A stretch of 64,000 nt of DNA from Cavia porcellus (lineage: Eukaryota > Chordata > Mammalia > Rodentia > Caviidae). The stretch spans positions 28,431,344 through 28,495,343 of the forward strand of contig NW_026947486.1 in assembly GCF_034190915.1 (NCBI RefSeq), written 5' to 3'. Of the stretch, positions 12,373 to 23,628 are shown one piece after another (position 1 is the first letter of the stretch; each line of letters opens with the position of its first letter). A model generated the notes under the pieces. That model was not told the origin of the DNA and did not search any database. It saw only the letters and a list, made by a program, of their open reading frames with translations. The translations under genes and the position numbers were made by a program.

Positions 12373-12645
12373 ATCTTTTACTTATTTCATGAGATTATAT
12401 TTATACTTATACTTTATAAGTATATTATACTTATACTTATTTCATGAGATTCATAAGTATTTCATTTTTTTGGATGCTAGTGTGTAGGTTATGTCTTCTC
12501 TTATTTCTCTGTGATTTTGTTGTTAGTGTATAGAAATGCTATTGATTTTCGTGTATTGATTTTGTATCCAGCTACATTGCTGAATTTCTTTATTATATCT
12601 AGGAGTCTTTCAATGGAGTTTTGGGGGACACTTGATGTTATGTTA

Positions 12646-14597
12646 GAAAGAGAAACTGCAGACCACAAGTATGATAACATCAAAAAAGAAGAAAATAGTC
12701 AGGGCAAGCAATTAAACAGAGAGGAAAGTCAGAGAAACAACAACAGTAAAATAATATGGAAATATCAGTCAATACATATTTTTATAACCATCAAAGTACA
12801 CTGTCTCAATTCACCAATCAAAAGAAACAGACTGGCAGTATAGATAAAGAAGCAAATCCAATACATGATGAATTCAAGAAATATATTTAACTCAAAACGT
12901 AATTCATAGATTAAAAGGCAAATGATGGAAAACAAAATTCCATGTGACAAGAGCCCAAAAAGAAGCAAAAGTATCTATTTTATTTGCAGACAGTGTGAAC
13001 TTCAAGCCAAGAGTGATAAAAAAAAAAAGAGACAAAAGTTACTACATACTTTTTAAGGGAAGACTCCAAGAAGAGATAACAATTATATATGTACCAAATA
13101 CCAGTGCATCCAACCACATTAAAAATATTAATTATATTTTAAAGATCAAAAAGTCATTCATACAGTTTTAATGGGAAACCTTAATACTGTCACAGTTAGA
13201 TTAGACAGAAAATCAGTGAAGAAATATTGTAATTTTAAAAATATGAGCAAATGAATTTAGCAGATGTCTACACAATTTACCAACCTACAACATCAGAATG
13301 CATATTTTTCTTAGCTATACATGGGATGTTCTCTATGAGAGACCACTTATTAGTGCATAAAAATGCTTAAGTAAATACAGAGGAAATGAAATTTCCCACA
13401 CATATTATTTGACCATATTACAAAGAAATTGAAAATTAACAGTAAAGAAATCTCAAAAACTACATATGCAGGGTCAAGAATTTAATTCAGTGACACAAGT
13501 GCCTGCCTGGCAAGCACCAGTGCATGAGTTCAATCCCTGGTATCAAAACAAACAAAAGCTGCATAAGCACATAGAATTTAAGGAAACTAATAAGAACTAA
13601 ACAGTATATACAACTAAATGATGCTGCCAAAACAACATACAGAAACTTATGGGATATTATGAAATCAGTCCCATGAGAGATAATAGTAATTTTGAGTTCT
13701 CACATCAGTAAAGCAGTGCAAAATCAATTAAAACACATAATGTTGAACCTCAACCTTCTAGAAAAAGCACAAAGTAAATACAGTTTTAATGAGAGAGGAA
13801 ACTATATACATCAGAGTAGAAACTTATACATCTAAGACAAAGAAATCAATACAAAAATCAATGATTTGAAGAGCTGGTTAACTGAAATATTAAGCAAAGC
13901 TCATAAATCCCTAAACAACATCATCAATAAGGGAAAAGAAATGCTCAGATGTAAGCAAAAAGGAATGCAAAGTTTGAAAGCACAATGGATACTGTAGAAA
14001 TCCAGATCCAACTTTGAGAACCTGTACTCTAATAATAAAGATAGAAAACTCAAAAAAAATGGACAGATTCCTAGACACATATGAATTGACAAAATTAAAA
14101 GTAGAAGACACAAAAATTCTAAACAACACCATATCAGTCAATGAAACTGAAAATGAAATTTAAAGAGAACCAAAAACGAACCAATAACAAAACAAAACAA
14201 AACAAAAACAACACCCCCAATGGATTCACTATTGAGTTCTACAAGAATTTAGAGAAAATCTAATGTCACTATTGCTGAAATACTTTAATGAAATTGAAAT
14301 GGAAACAATACTTATAAAATCATTCCTGGAAACAAGTATTATGCTGATACAAAAACCAGAGGAGGATCCAATAATAAAGAACACTAAAAGCCAACCTTAC
14401 TAATGAAAATAGTTGCAAAAATCCTCAAAAAGGTATTAGCAAACAGAATGCAGCAAATTATTAAGATTATATATTTTAATGCAGTAGATTTAAACCCAGA
14501 GATGCAGGCATGGTTCAACCTTTTCAAATCAATAAATGCAATACATACAAGTAATCCCATGATCATCTCAAAACACTCAGAAAAAAGCATTTGAAAT
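12646..14597 (+). pseudogene. ORF2 endonuclease and early RT part of L1 'A'
   Basis: The plus-strand sequence resumes L1 A. Endonuclease-like motifs are SPIKRNRLAV (about 12810-12840) and VSILFADSVNFKPRV (about 12970-13015), followed by degraded linker. The reverse-transcriptase entry region includes AKILKKVLANRMQQIIK (about 14415-14465) and PEMQAWFNLFKSINAIH (about 14500-14550). Multiple stops are present. The segment ends at AAAGCATTTGAAAT (14584-14597), the duplicated target of element B. Confidence 0.7.
13465..13545 (+). mobile_element. Degraded ID-like tRNA-derived SINE
   Basis: The segment retains the order of an ID element: an A-box-like TTTAATTCAGTG, a CCTGCCTGGCAAGC middle and a B-box-like GAGTTCAATCCCTGG, followed by an A-rich tail. 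It lies inside the ORF2 linker of L1 A. Divergence from the younger copies suggests an older insertion. Confidence 0.65.
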
Positions 14598-16039
14598 CTT
14601 GGATGAAATAGTCAGCTGGAAGACAGCGAGTTCACGCTCTGCGGCTCTTCATTACATCCAGGCAGCAGGGCTGACTGGAAGATGGGAAGTTCATGGTCTC
14701 CTCCATTATTCCCTACACAGCAGTGCGAGGCAGGAATCACAAGACCCGGGACAACAGCCAGGCACAGAGATGCATACACACTTTTGGAGGATAAAGTACT
14801 TAGTGAAAACAACAGAGTTGAAACCTCTGAAGAAGCAAGGAGGATGTAGCAGTTGGACTCTGGAGAATTTCACCAACAGAAGAGCAGTCCCAGCCTCTAC
14901 TAGCACATCTTTGGGATGTATCATGAACATTACCACACAGCTTCAAACACCAGAGTTATTTTACAACTTGTACTCTCCTTTATTTTTCTGATTGGCTATC
15001 TTTTTTTCTGGTTGGATGTCACCAGGTTTTGTTTTGTATTCATTCTTTTCTTTTTTTTCTTTTTCTTTCTCTTCCTTGTTGTCACTGTTTAGATATCTTA
15101 CCTTCCTTTTTTGTTTTCTTCCATCAATCTTTCTCTTTTTCTTCAACTGTTTTGTGAATTTAAACTTTTAAGTGTATTATCATTGTTCCTTCCTTTCCCA
15201 ATTATTGCCCTGGATTCTGTTTCATTCTTTCTTCCTGTGTCCTCCAGTTTCTCAAAACTTTTATTGCCAGCCGTGACTCTACTATAACTGACCTCATTCA
15301 TCACTTTAGCCCTCTCTCCTACATCTTAAACACCTACCACCTACAGAAGTGTAAAATCAATCCATTAAGGAGAAAACAACTGCACACAAGGACATGGTAC
15401 ATGTCTGATTTCATTGTATAACCATGGAGTTTGCTTCTGTAGAGAGAAATAGCAGGTTAATGTTTAATCTGTATTTAAAACTATTATTATTACTAATTTT
15501 CCTATTTTAGCCAGAATATCAAACATATCATAAACATTTTTTCTCCCATGTATGTTAACACAGTGATTCTGTGGGATCATAATCAGCTCCATAGTCTCAT
15601 ACCAAAGAATTGGGAGCTAAAGCAGATAGCAGTTTTGCACCCATTAAAAATTAAGATAGATCTTGGGATACCTATAGAAATCCAACTAAATCTACACCAT
15701 ATTCCCAAAGAACATATACTTTCATTCCCCATTGATGACGATTGCACATTGTAATTTTAGTATTGAAGCCTCAATACTAGTAAATTTTTTTTAAAAACTA
15801 TGTATCATAAGAAATTTGAAAGCATCAACATAGAAACAAATGAAAAGACAGAAAATGAAATGACACAGAAGCAGAGCAGGAGCAAAGATGGCAGGTAGAT
15901 AACAACTGGCTACAGAGGCTCCCTGAGATAGTCAACTTAGAATTCAATATAATAAAGAGTGGGGAGCTCCAAGCAGAGGGAAATGAATTATTTTGTCCCA
16001 AGAAGAAATTAAGATTGACTTGCCAACCATCTGAGGTCC

Positions 16040-16125
16040 CTCTGCGACTTGCTGAGGTCATGCCGTGACTTGCTGAGGTCTCGCCATGACTTGCCAAGCC
16101 ATCTGAGGTCTTGCCGCTTTGACTC
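16040..16125 (+). repeat. Short GACTTGC(T)GAGGTC repeats in HAL1-like 5' UTR
   Basis: GACTTGCTGAGGTC-type units repeat about every 20-22 bases (CGACTTGCTGAGGTC, GTGACTTGCTGAGGTC, ATGACTTGCCAAGC). They lie about 180 bases into the 5' untranslated region. A regulatory role is possible but not shown. Confidence 0.5.
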
Positions 16126-16666
16126 ACTGCAGGCACAGTTACATTGAGTTTGGGGTTTGGTGAGCCGAACAGAGAGCCGAGTTGGTGGACTGCTTACATC
16201 CATCTGTGGTGAGTGACAGGAGTGTAGCTATTCCATAAATAGGGGGGCTCCCACAGGCAACATTCTGGGACTGGGCAGGACTGGCAAGCACAAGGGGCAG
16301 CAGTGACTTCAGTCAATTATTCCCTTTCCAAACAGGATTGGTGGATTGAGGTAGGCCTGGGTCATGTGACCTGGCTGAGACCCAATAGGTTATCCAAAAT
16401 CAAGTCCCTACAGCAGTGGTGCACATTAACCACACTAACCCAGTGAGGCCTCAGAAGTTTGACTGATCTGGAGGGGAGGCAGCACAAAGCAATATAGTGC
16501 AGGCCACAGCAGTTTGACTGATCCAGAGAGGAGGTGCCAGCACACACTGTCCCTGTCTGCAACACATTAGCACACAGCAGTGTGAAGGGACATCTAGCCA
16601 GCAGGCTTCAGAAGAATTGTAACCAACAAAGAAAGAAACTGAGGCCTCCTGGAAGAAGCAAAGAAG

Positions 16667-17664
16667 ATGGAAAGAGGAAGCAACAACAAAATGTCCCCAG
16701 ATCCCAACCTTGAGAACATTGACCCAGGACAGGTAAATACAAAGGAGAATGAGAACAGCAAACATGTATTATCAGACACAGTGCCAGTGGAAATAAAGAG
16801 ATATATTCACGACCTCACAGATGAGTTCAAAAGTGAAATATTTAGCCAAATAAAGCAAGACATAAGAAGGTTAATAAAAGAGATACTAAGTACCCCTCAA
16901 GCAGACAGATGGAAGAAAGGAGGAACTCAAACAAAGAGAGAACCATTTGATGAAGAGTATAGAAAAATTATAGACTACATGAAGCAGATTCAAAGAGATC
17001 ACCAGGAAATTAAAAACTCTATGGAAAGATGGCAAATCAGCTTGAAAGAATCTAAGGATAGATTATACAAACTGGAGGACAATTTTACAATGTGGGAGTA
17101 TGAAAGGGAAAACTTTTTAAAAATAATAAGGAAATAAGCAGTAACAATACAAAAGCTAGAAGATGACAAAAGGATCCATAACTTGAGAATAAAGAATGTG
17201 AATGAAGAAGCTTGGATACAAACAAAGGAAATACAAATCTTACTCATATAAATAATTAAGGAAAACTTCCCAGACATAGGAAAAGGAAATGATATTCTGA
17301 TATATGAAGCATACAGAACTCCAGCCACCTACAACAAAACAGAGCTACACCCAGGCATATCATAATCAAGATCCCAGAAATTCAATATAAGAACAGAATA
17401 TTAAAAGCTGTTGCAACAAAAAAACAGATCACCTATAAAGGAATGCCCATCAAAATAATGGCAGACTTCTTGACACAAACCATAAAGTCAAGAAGAGCCT
17501 GGAGCGAAATATTCCAAGCCCTGAAAGAAAATAACCTCCATCCCAGATTGATATACCCTGCTAAACTATATCTAGAAATTAATGGAGAAACAAGATGCTT
17601 CCAAGACAAAGATGAACTTGGGAAATTTGCAACAACCAATCCAACTCTATGGAGAATACTGTAG
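16667..17664 (+). pseudogene. HAL1-like ORF1, broken
   Basis: ATG at 16667 opens 156 codons, with LENIDPGQVNTKENENSKH and a coiled-coil region rich in K/E, and ends at TAA 17135-17137. The frame would continue with QKLEDDKRIHNLRIKNVNEE, so the stop is a point lesion. A further stop lies near 17249, and a base loss near 17335 shifts the frame. The C-terminal part is at 17443-17664 (MADFLTQTIKSRRAWSEIF, LIYPAKLYLEINGETR). It is the same protein family as 568-1669 but inactive. Confidence 0.8.
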
Positions 17665-18276
17665 GACATTCTAGAGAGAGAAAAGTACTAGGACTCCAGA
17701 AACAGTGGCAAACAGGCCTCAATGAATGAAACAGAAAACGGAATGAAGAAGATAAGCAGACAACTGATGGCTAAAAAAGAGCATAACAAAAATAAGGCAG
17801 AGAAGATTTTATTCAAAACTGCTATGATTGATAGTATCAAATCTGAGAGTATAGGCAACTACACTGAAGATGACAAGACTCTATGATACACATTCTGGTT
17901 TGATAACTGCCAGTTTTTGAAGTTCTATACTATATACAAAGTTGTGTTTTTATTAATACTATTATGTATTCACATATTCAATTATGCTATGCCTGATGAT
18001 ATAGCCAATTCTATTGGAGATAACAAGAGAAAACACAAGAACTATGGTGGAACCCTTTGTACAGTGGTCTTATATGTTTATTTCATTTCATGTACTTATA
18101 GGAATATGTTTTGTTTTGCCTTGCTTTGTTTTGTTTCTCCCTCTAACATAGAAAGGATAGAAATACATGTTAAGATTCATGCATGTTAATTCATGCATGT
18201 GTAGAATCTATAAACACTTTATGAGAACTGATTTTATGACATATGATGAAATGAACAGATACTTTGAAGAAAAAGA

Positions 18277-19065
18277 GACACTAAAATACCCAGTGCTGAC
18301 CCTGGAGTGTCATAATGTGAAACTCAGCAATAGTGTTATTCTTTGTTCAGAGTGATATTAGCCTGCTTGTGTTTATTCAATCTCAACATAATTGAAGAGA
18401 TGGATAACTGTATGTATGTTTAAGTGTATAGGGTTGATAACCATATTTCTAAGTTTTTGTTGGATGGTTGAACAGAACTGGCTGCAATATCACTGTTTGA
18501 ATCCCCACTTTATATGCTGCTCCACTTTAGTATCTTGAATAATTATTTGTAAGAAGATAGTCTGGAATCATCAACTAGTGATTTCATATTGTTTATTTTT
18601 TCTTTGAAATTATGTATTATTTCTACCCATTTTCTGTTTTGTTCAGTCTTTTTTAAATTAAATTTTAAAAAAGACACTATAGGACCCAGTGCTGATCACG
18701 GAGTGTCATGATGTGAAATCCAGCAATACTATCATACTTTGTTCAGAATGATTTTAACCTGCTTTAGTTTGTTTAATCTAAACATAAATGAAGATATGGA
18801 TAACTGCATATATGTTTACATGTATAGGATTGACAACCATGTTACTAAGTTTTTGTTGGACAGTTGAACAGAACTGTTTGCAGTCTTGCTGTTTGAATTC
18901 CCACTTTACATGTTCCATTTTTGTATCTTGAACAGCTATTTGTAAAACAACCATGTGTAAACATCAACTAGTGATTTCTTGCTGTTTCTCTTTTTCCCTG
19001 AACTTATGTATTATTTCTACCTGTTTTCTGTTTTGTTTAGTCTTTCTTTAAATAAAATAAAAAAA
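18277..19065 (+). repeat. Tandem duplication of HAL1-like 3' end (396-bp period)
   Basis: GACACTAAAATACCCAGTGC begins unit 1 at 18277, and GACACTATAGGACCCAGTGC begins unit 2 at 18673. The GTTGGA(T/C)GGTTGAACAGAACTG-type segment and the terminal CT-rich stretch also recur at the same spacing. Each unit ends in its own A/T-rich tail (18655-18672 and 19050-19065). The structure looks like a 5'-truncated copy inserted in the tail of the first, or a slippage duplication. Confidence 0.8.
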
Positions 19066-19074
19066 GAAATGACA

Positions 19075-19333
19075 TGGAAACAAAATGCAATGTCTGACAC
19101 TAGTCCACCCAAAAAAAAGCCTGGAAGTCAATGAGATACATTAAATTGGAAGTCAAATACTGGAGTTTCCTGAAATAATACCAACAGAAGTGAAAAAAGA
19201 AGTAGAATAGGCAACAGAGAAAATAAAATAATATTTCAGGTACAAAAAAATACCCTGATGGGGGCTGAAGTTTTAGCTCAGTGGCTCAAGTGCTAGCCTG
19301 GTAAGTGTAAGGTCATGAGTTCCATCCCCTGTA

Positions 19334-19369
<36 letters not shown>

Positions 19370-20050
19370 CTGATGTTTAAAATAAAGGTATTAGAGAAAA
19401 TAGATAAAGCAATAGATGAGTCAGAAAATCTATAAACAAAAAATGCTCATTATTGGAGAGAAATGTAATCTATGAAACATATAGAAATCTAAGAATTTAA
19501 AATCTACATTGAAAGTATATGTAACAGACTGAATGAAGAAAAGGAGAGCATGTCAGACCTTGTTGAAAGAATTGCAGCAAGTAATCATGAAAAGAAAAAT
19601 CTAAAAATTATCAAGAGACCGTGAAAAATCAAAACAACATCTATAAGATGAAGTAAAGGAAAATAATATAAGATTATTGATGTCAATGAGAAAGCTGGAG
19701 GCAGCACAAAAGACCTACAAACTTCACAGAAATAATGACAGAGTATTTCTTAAGCATGGATAAGGGATTCGACCTACAAATAAGTGAGGCATATAGAACT
19801 ACAAACAGCCATTTCAAAATTAAAAATACACTAACATATATAACAATCAAGATTTCAGAAACAAAGTTAAAAAAAACCCATAATATTAAGACATGGCACA
19901 AATCAAAAAGACCACCTATATGGGAAAGCACAATGGAATCATAGCATATTTCTTAAACAAAATTCCAGTTAAAAAGAGTTTGAAGTGAAGTATTTCAAGT
20001 CCTGAAAGAAATCAACCTCAAACCCACATTAAGGTACCCTACAAAACTAT
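19075..20050 (+). pseudogene. ORF1 remnant of L1 'B'
   Basis: Degraded ORF1 resumes after the HAL1-like insertion. The coiled-coil part surrounds the SINE at 19261-19366. The RNA-binding part lies at 19735-19944 (LQISEAYRTTNSHFKIKN, ITIKISETK), and the C-terminal part, with frameshifts, extends to about 20050. It ends abruptly at a junction with ORF2 C-terminal sequence near 20075. Confidence 0.6.
19261..19366 (+). mobile_element. ID-like SINE
   Basis: It begins GGGGCTGAAGTTTTAGCTCAG (A box), carries GTCATGAGTTCCATCCCC (B-box region) and ends with an A-run of about 30 bases. ACCCTGATG at 19252-19260 recurs at 19367-19375 as target-site duplication. The tRNA-like half is an RNA polymerase III promoter by family knowledge. 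Confidence 0.9.
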
Positions 20051-20084
20051 AATATAAACAAATAGGAATAACAAAAAAATTATG

Positions 20085-20985
20085 AAAAAATGTTCGCTGT
20101 CATTGGTCACCCAAGAAGTGCAAATAAAAACACCATTGAGATTCCATCTCACTCTGGTAAGGATGGTTATCATTCAGAAATCATTCAATAACAAATTCTG
20201 GAGGGGATGTGGGAAAATAGGAACCTTTCTCCACTGTTGCTAGGAATGCAGACTGGTACAACCACTATGAATAAATTACTGTGGAGATTCATAAACAATT
20301 AACTAAGATTAGAAATTCCATTTGACTCAGCTATTCCACTTATGAAATATTTTCCCAAAAGAATTAAAAATATCATGGCACAGAAATATTTGTGATCCCA
20401 CTGTTTTAGCAGCACAATTTGCAATAGTTAAATCTTGGAAACAACTCAGGTGCACATTAAGCAACAAATGGATAAAAACGAAGTGACATATTTATACCAT
20501 GGAATACTATTTAACTATAAAGAGGAATAAACTTGAAATGTTTATAAGGAAATGGGTGCCATTTGAGACCATACTCATAAGTGAAACACCACATTGTCTC
20601 CCTAGTGTAAGTACCTGAAATAGTAATTAACATCTAGAATGTACAATAGATATTTTGAAGTGAAAGTGAAAGGAAGCTGTTCAAGAGGAAATAGAAACTG
20701 AAACAGGAGAAAAGGAAGGGAAAAGGAAAAACTAATACACACACAACAGGTAAGATATTTATACTACTATTTGGTATTAATTCCTTGAAAAGAAAGTTGT
20801 GTGCCTATATTGTTGGATCCATTTTTCATATGTTTAGCTTCTAACAGGAGCCACTACTTTGAAAATAGCAATAAACAATATACTAAACATTGTTACAGTA
20901 CTGCAATTTTATTTTGAAACTTTGTACCATTTTTTATTGTTTTATTTTCTTTAAAATAACTTTAAAAAAAAAATAAAACATTTGA
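20085..20985 (+). pseudogene. ORF2 C-terminus and 3' UTR of L1 'B'
   Basis: The sequence from ATGAAAAAATGTTCGCTGTC (20089) resembles the last quarter of ORF2 found in the young copies. It keeps the order of zinc-knuckle-like region, SWKQL-type and TMEYYL-type motifs through to about 20590, with stops in every frame. A 3' untranslated region and a tail with AATAAA-like signals follow (to 20985). The preceding ORF2 body is absent. Confidence 0.65.
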
Positions 20986-21098
20986 GGGCTGGGGATTTAG
21001 CTCAGTGGTATATGCACCTGCTTGGCAAGCATGAGTTCGAACTCCATTACCAAAAATATAAACAATAAAAAATAAACAAATAAATAAAAATAAAAATG
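20986..21098 (+). mobile_element. ID-like SINE in the tail of L1 'B'
   Basis: GGGCTGGGGATTTAGCTCAG at 20986 is followed by TTGGCAAGCATGAGTTCGAA and a long A-rich tail with TAAA/ATAAA units. It lies directly behind B's A-rich end, and the target-site duplication of B follows it. It therefore either inserted into B's tail or moved together with B. Confidence 0.85.
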
Positions 21099-21112
21099 AA
21101 AGCATTTGAAAT

Positions 21113-23509
21113 AGCCCAACACATTATCATGGTCTCTTCTTACTAAAATGCCTTTGGATATCAAAAGAAATCAACAACAGAATGGAAAGACAACACACAG
21201 TGTGGGAAAATACTTTACGCAAATATCCCTCAGATAAAGGACTTCTATATAGAACATAAAAGAATTGAAAAAAGTGAGTACCTAAAAGGATCCATTTTTA
21301 AAAAGGATACTCCAGAAAATTGGAATACATGGTTTTTTTGTCTCAATCTGATAAAAGCCCCCCCAGACAAACCATCAGCCAGCATCACATTAATCATCAA
21401 AAATTGAAAGCTTTCATTCTAAAATCAGGAATAAGGTGAAGTTGTCTTCCCTCCCCTCTCCCAGTCATTGTACTATGGGAAACATTAGATAGAAAAATTA
21501 GATGAGAAAGAAATGAAAGGAATAAGGTTAGGAAAGGAAGAAGTTAAATTATTGTTATTTACAAATGACATGATCCTCTACATAGAAGACCCCCAAAGCT
21601 TCACCAAAAAACTTGGATCTTTACTAGACAAATTCAGTAGTGTAGTTGGATGCAAAATCAGCACTCAAAAGTCAATTACATTGCTGCACACATACAAAAC
21701 TCTAAATGAGAAAAATTAGTTAAAAAGCATCTTCAAAATAGCAACTAAAACAATGAAATATGAATCAACCAAAAAGGAAATAAAAAATTTGTAATTGAAA
21801 ATTACATTACTCTGCAAAAGGAGATCAAAAAGGATATTAAGAAATGGAAATGTATGCCTTGCTTATACTTAAAATGGCCATACCCCAATTATTGTTATGC
21901 AGAATTAATGCAATTCCAATCAAAATAACATTCGTATAACTCACCAAAATAGAGAAAACATTTCTAAAATTCTTCTGCAGCCAGAAGAAACCTAGAATAG
22001 CAAATGTAATTCTGAGCAACAAAGACAAGGCAGGGGATATCACAATCCCTTGCTTGAAATTATTTTAAGAATCCACTGTGATAAAATCAGCATGGCTCTG
22101 AATAACAGACCTAACAATCAATGAAACAGACTAGAAGACTCAGAATCAAATCCAAACACACACACAGGCACATTATATATAACAAAGGGGCTAAATATTT
22201 CATTGGAAGAAAGATAGTCTCTTTAATAAATTGTGTTGGAAAAACTGGCTTTCCACATCTCAAAGGGTATAAATACGTCCATACGTATCACAATGCACCA
22301 AAGAAAAGTTGAAATGGATCAAAGATCTAAATATTAAAACAGAAAATTAAATCTGCTAGAAGAGAGAATAGGTAGAACTGTTGAAAGCACAGCAGTAGGC
22401 AAAGATTTCATGAACTAAGCTCTGATCACACAGGAACTAATACAATGAGCCAACAACTGGAATGCTAACGTATTAAAAAGTTTTTGAACCTCAAAATAAA
22501 TCAAGAGCAGAGTTATAATACAATTGAATAAGAGAGAAAAATTATTTAATTTGTTCAGTAGAAAAAGGACTTAAATTTAGAATAATACAAGAAGTGGAAA
22601 ATCAGACCACCCTAAATTAAAAGATCCAATCCAGAAAGGAGCATCTAAGATGAAGACACATTCATCTTAATGACAAATATTTGAAACAATGTTCAACCTC
22701 ACTGGTTATTAGAGAAATGCAATTTAAAATTCAGCCAAAATATCATCTCAGTCCAGCAAGAATATCTAGGATCAAGAAATCAACCAAAAAAAAAAAAAAA
22801 ATAAGTGCTGGAGGGGCTGTGAGGAAAAAGGAACATTTTTCCACATTGGTGGGAGTGTAGTCTAGTACAACCATTGTGGACATCAGTATGGATATTTCTC
22901 AAAATACTAGATCGAGATCCCATTTCATTCAGCTATTCCCTTTCTGAGTATCTGTCAGGAAAAATAAAAAGCATCATACCACAGTCATATATGCTCAGCA
23001 ATGTTTATAGTAGCACAGCGATGCTCATCAATTGAGGAATGAATAAAGAAGATGTGGTTTTATTACACAATATGATACTACCCTTTCATAAAGAATGATA
23101 AATATGAGACATTTCTAGGTAAATGGATGAACCTTGAGACCATTCTTCTCATAAGTGAAATAAATTGCACTCACATGTGTAAACATAAAATCGTTTGCCT
23201 GGTTTAAGAAACTGAAAGAGCAGATGAGGACCAAATTGTATAGTAGATTTAATGAGAAGGGAAGAAGTTTTTCAGAGTAAGAGGAACTGGGTTGGTAGAA
23301 GGCAGAAAGAAAGGAAAAGAAAAGGAAAAAATGATAAGAATAAGAAATAATGAAAAGACATATTTGTAAATATGGAATGGGAGATGAGCTGAAAGGAGAA
23401 GAAGATATTGGGGAAAAAAGAGAGACCAAAATATGCACTGATACAAATTCTCTATGATGAATATGATCATTGTGCACATCTAAAATGTACCAATGAAATT
23501 AATTTTAAA
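21113..23509 (+). pseudogene. ORF2 RT-to-C-terminus and 3' end of L1 'A'
   Basis: L1 A continues with a reverse-transcriptase block at 21513-21719. There the family's F/Y-ADD active-site motif is degraded to FTNDMILYIEDP, followed by VVGCKISTQKSITLLHT. Later blocks include LLLRITFAI-antisense of the FIWN region near 21950, KIVSLINCVGKTGFPHL (about 22210), and a degenerate zinc-knuckle region near 22800. The 3' untranslated region ends at AATTTTAAAAAG (about 23500). A piece at about 21140-21330 resembles ORF2 from further downstream and is out of order, so a small rearrangement or insertion is likely. Confidence 0.6.
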
Positions 23510-23522
23510 AAGAAACATAATG

Positions 23523-23628
23523 TAACATTGTTTAGTATACACATAGATGTAAAATGAAAGGATGCAAAGAGATATTTTATGATGATACTATTATCAGATA
23601 AAATTATTCAAACCAATGAAAACATAAG
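23523..23628 (+). mobile_element. Old LINE-1 'C', second segment
   Basis: This continues the endonuclease sequence interrupted at 6091, reading toward the TATCAGATAAAATTATTCA region of ORF2. It stops at ATAAG, the target-site duplication of the LTR that follows, and resumes at 24401-24599. Confidence 0.55.

Larger units (their letters stand above)
8364..12645 (-). mobile_element. LINE-1 on minus strand inserted in 'A'
   Basis: A T-run at 8364-8372 marks the A-tail end of a minus-strand L1. Its 3' untranslated region (to about 8940) and ORF2 C-terminal half (8945-10440) follow. The ORF2 sequence resumes at 12389-12645 after the 10454-12372 insertion. It is 5'-truncated inside the reverse-transcriptase domain near 12645, where L1 A sequence restarts on the plus strand. 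I could not find a convincing target-site duplication for this layer. Confidence 0.75.
15866..19065 (+). mobile_element. HAL1-like (ORF1-only) element, copy 2
   Basis: It starts with GAGCAAAGATGGCAGGTAG, an L1-like 5' end, and has a 5' untranslated region of about 0.8 kb, a broken ORF1 (16667-17664) and a 3' untranslated region with no ORF2 in between. The part from about 17830 (GATAGTATCAAATCTGAG) is related to the 3' untranslated region of ordinary L1 copies (for example 36765 onward), which shows derivation from L1 by loss of ORF2. GAAATGACA (15857-15865) is repeated at 19066-19074 as target-site duplication. Its last 0.8 kb is a tandem duplication of the 3' end. Confidence 0.75.
14598..21098 (+). 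mobile_element. LINE-1 'B', internally deleted, with nested insertions
   Basis: Element B has a 5' untranslated region (14598-15865) related to that of A, an ORF1 (about 19075-20050), only the C-terminal end of ORF2 (about 20085-20600), a 3' untranslated region and an A-rich tail with a SINE. AAAGCATTTGAAAT at 14584-14597 and 21099-21112 is a perfect 14-base target-site duplication. About 3 kb of ORF2 is absent. B is split by a HAL1-like element (15866-19065) and a SINE (19261-19366). Confidence 0.75.
6092..23509 (+). mobile_element. LINE-1 'A', composite with nested insertions
   Basis: Element A begins with a long 5' untranslated region (6092 to about 7330). It continues through ORF1 (about 7480-8340), ORF2 endonuclease/reverse-transcriptase segments (12646-14597) and ORF2 middle to C-terminus plus 3' region (21113-23509). 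The 13-base direct repeat AAGAAACATAATG flanks it (6079-6091 and 23510-23522), as expected of target-primed reverse transcription. A is interrupted by a minus-strand L1 (8364-12645) and by L1 B (14598-21098). All reading frames are broken. Its own length without inserts is about 6.6 kb, close to a full-length L1. Confidence 0.7.

Noticed and set aside
16040..16125. Possible CRISPR-like repeat-spacer pattern
   Set aside because: Only three imperfect short units inside a eukaryotic retroelement 5' untranslated region; no spacers of regular length.
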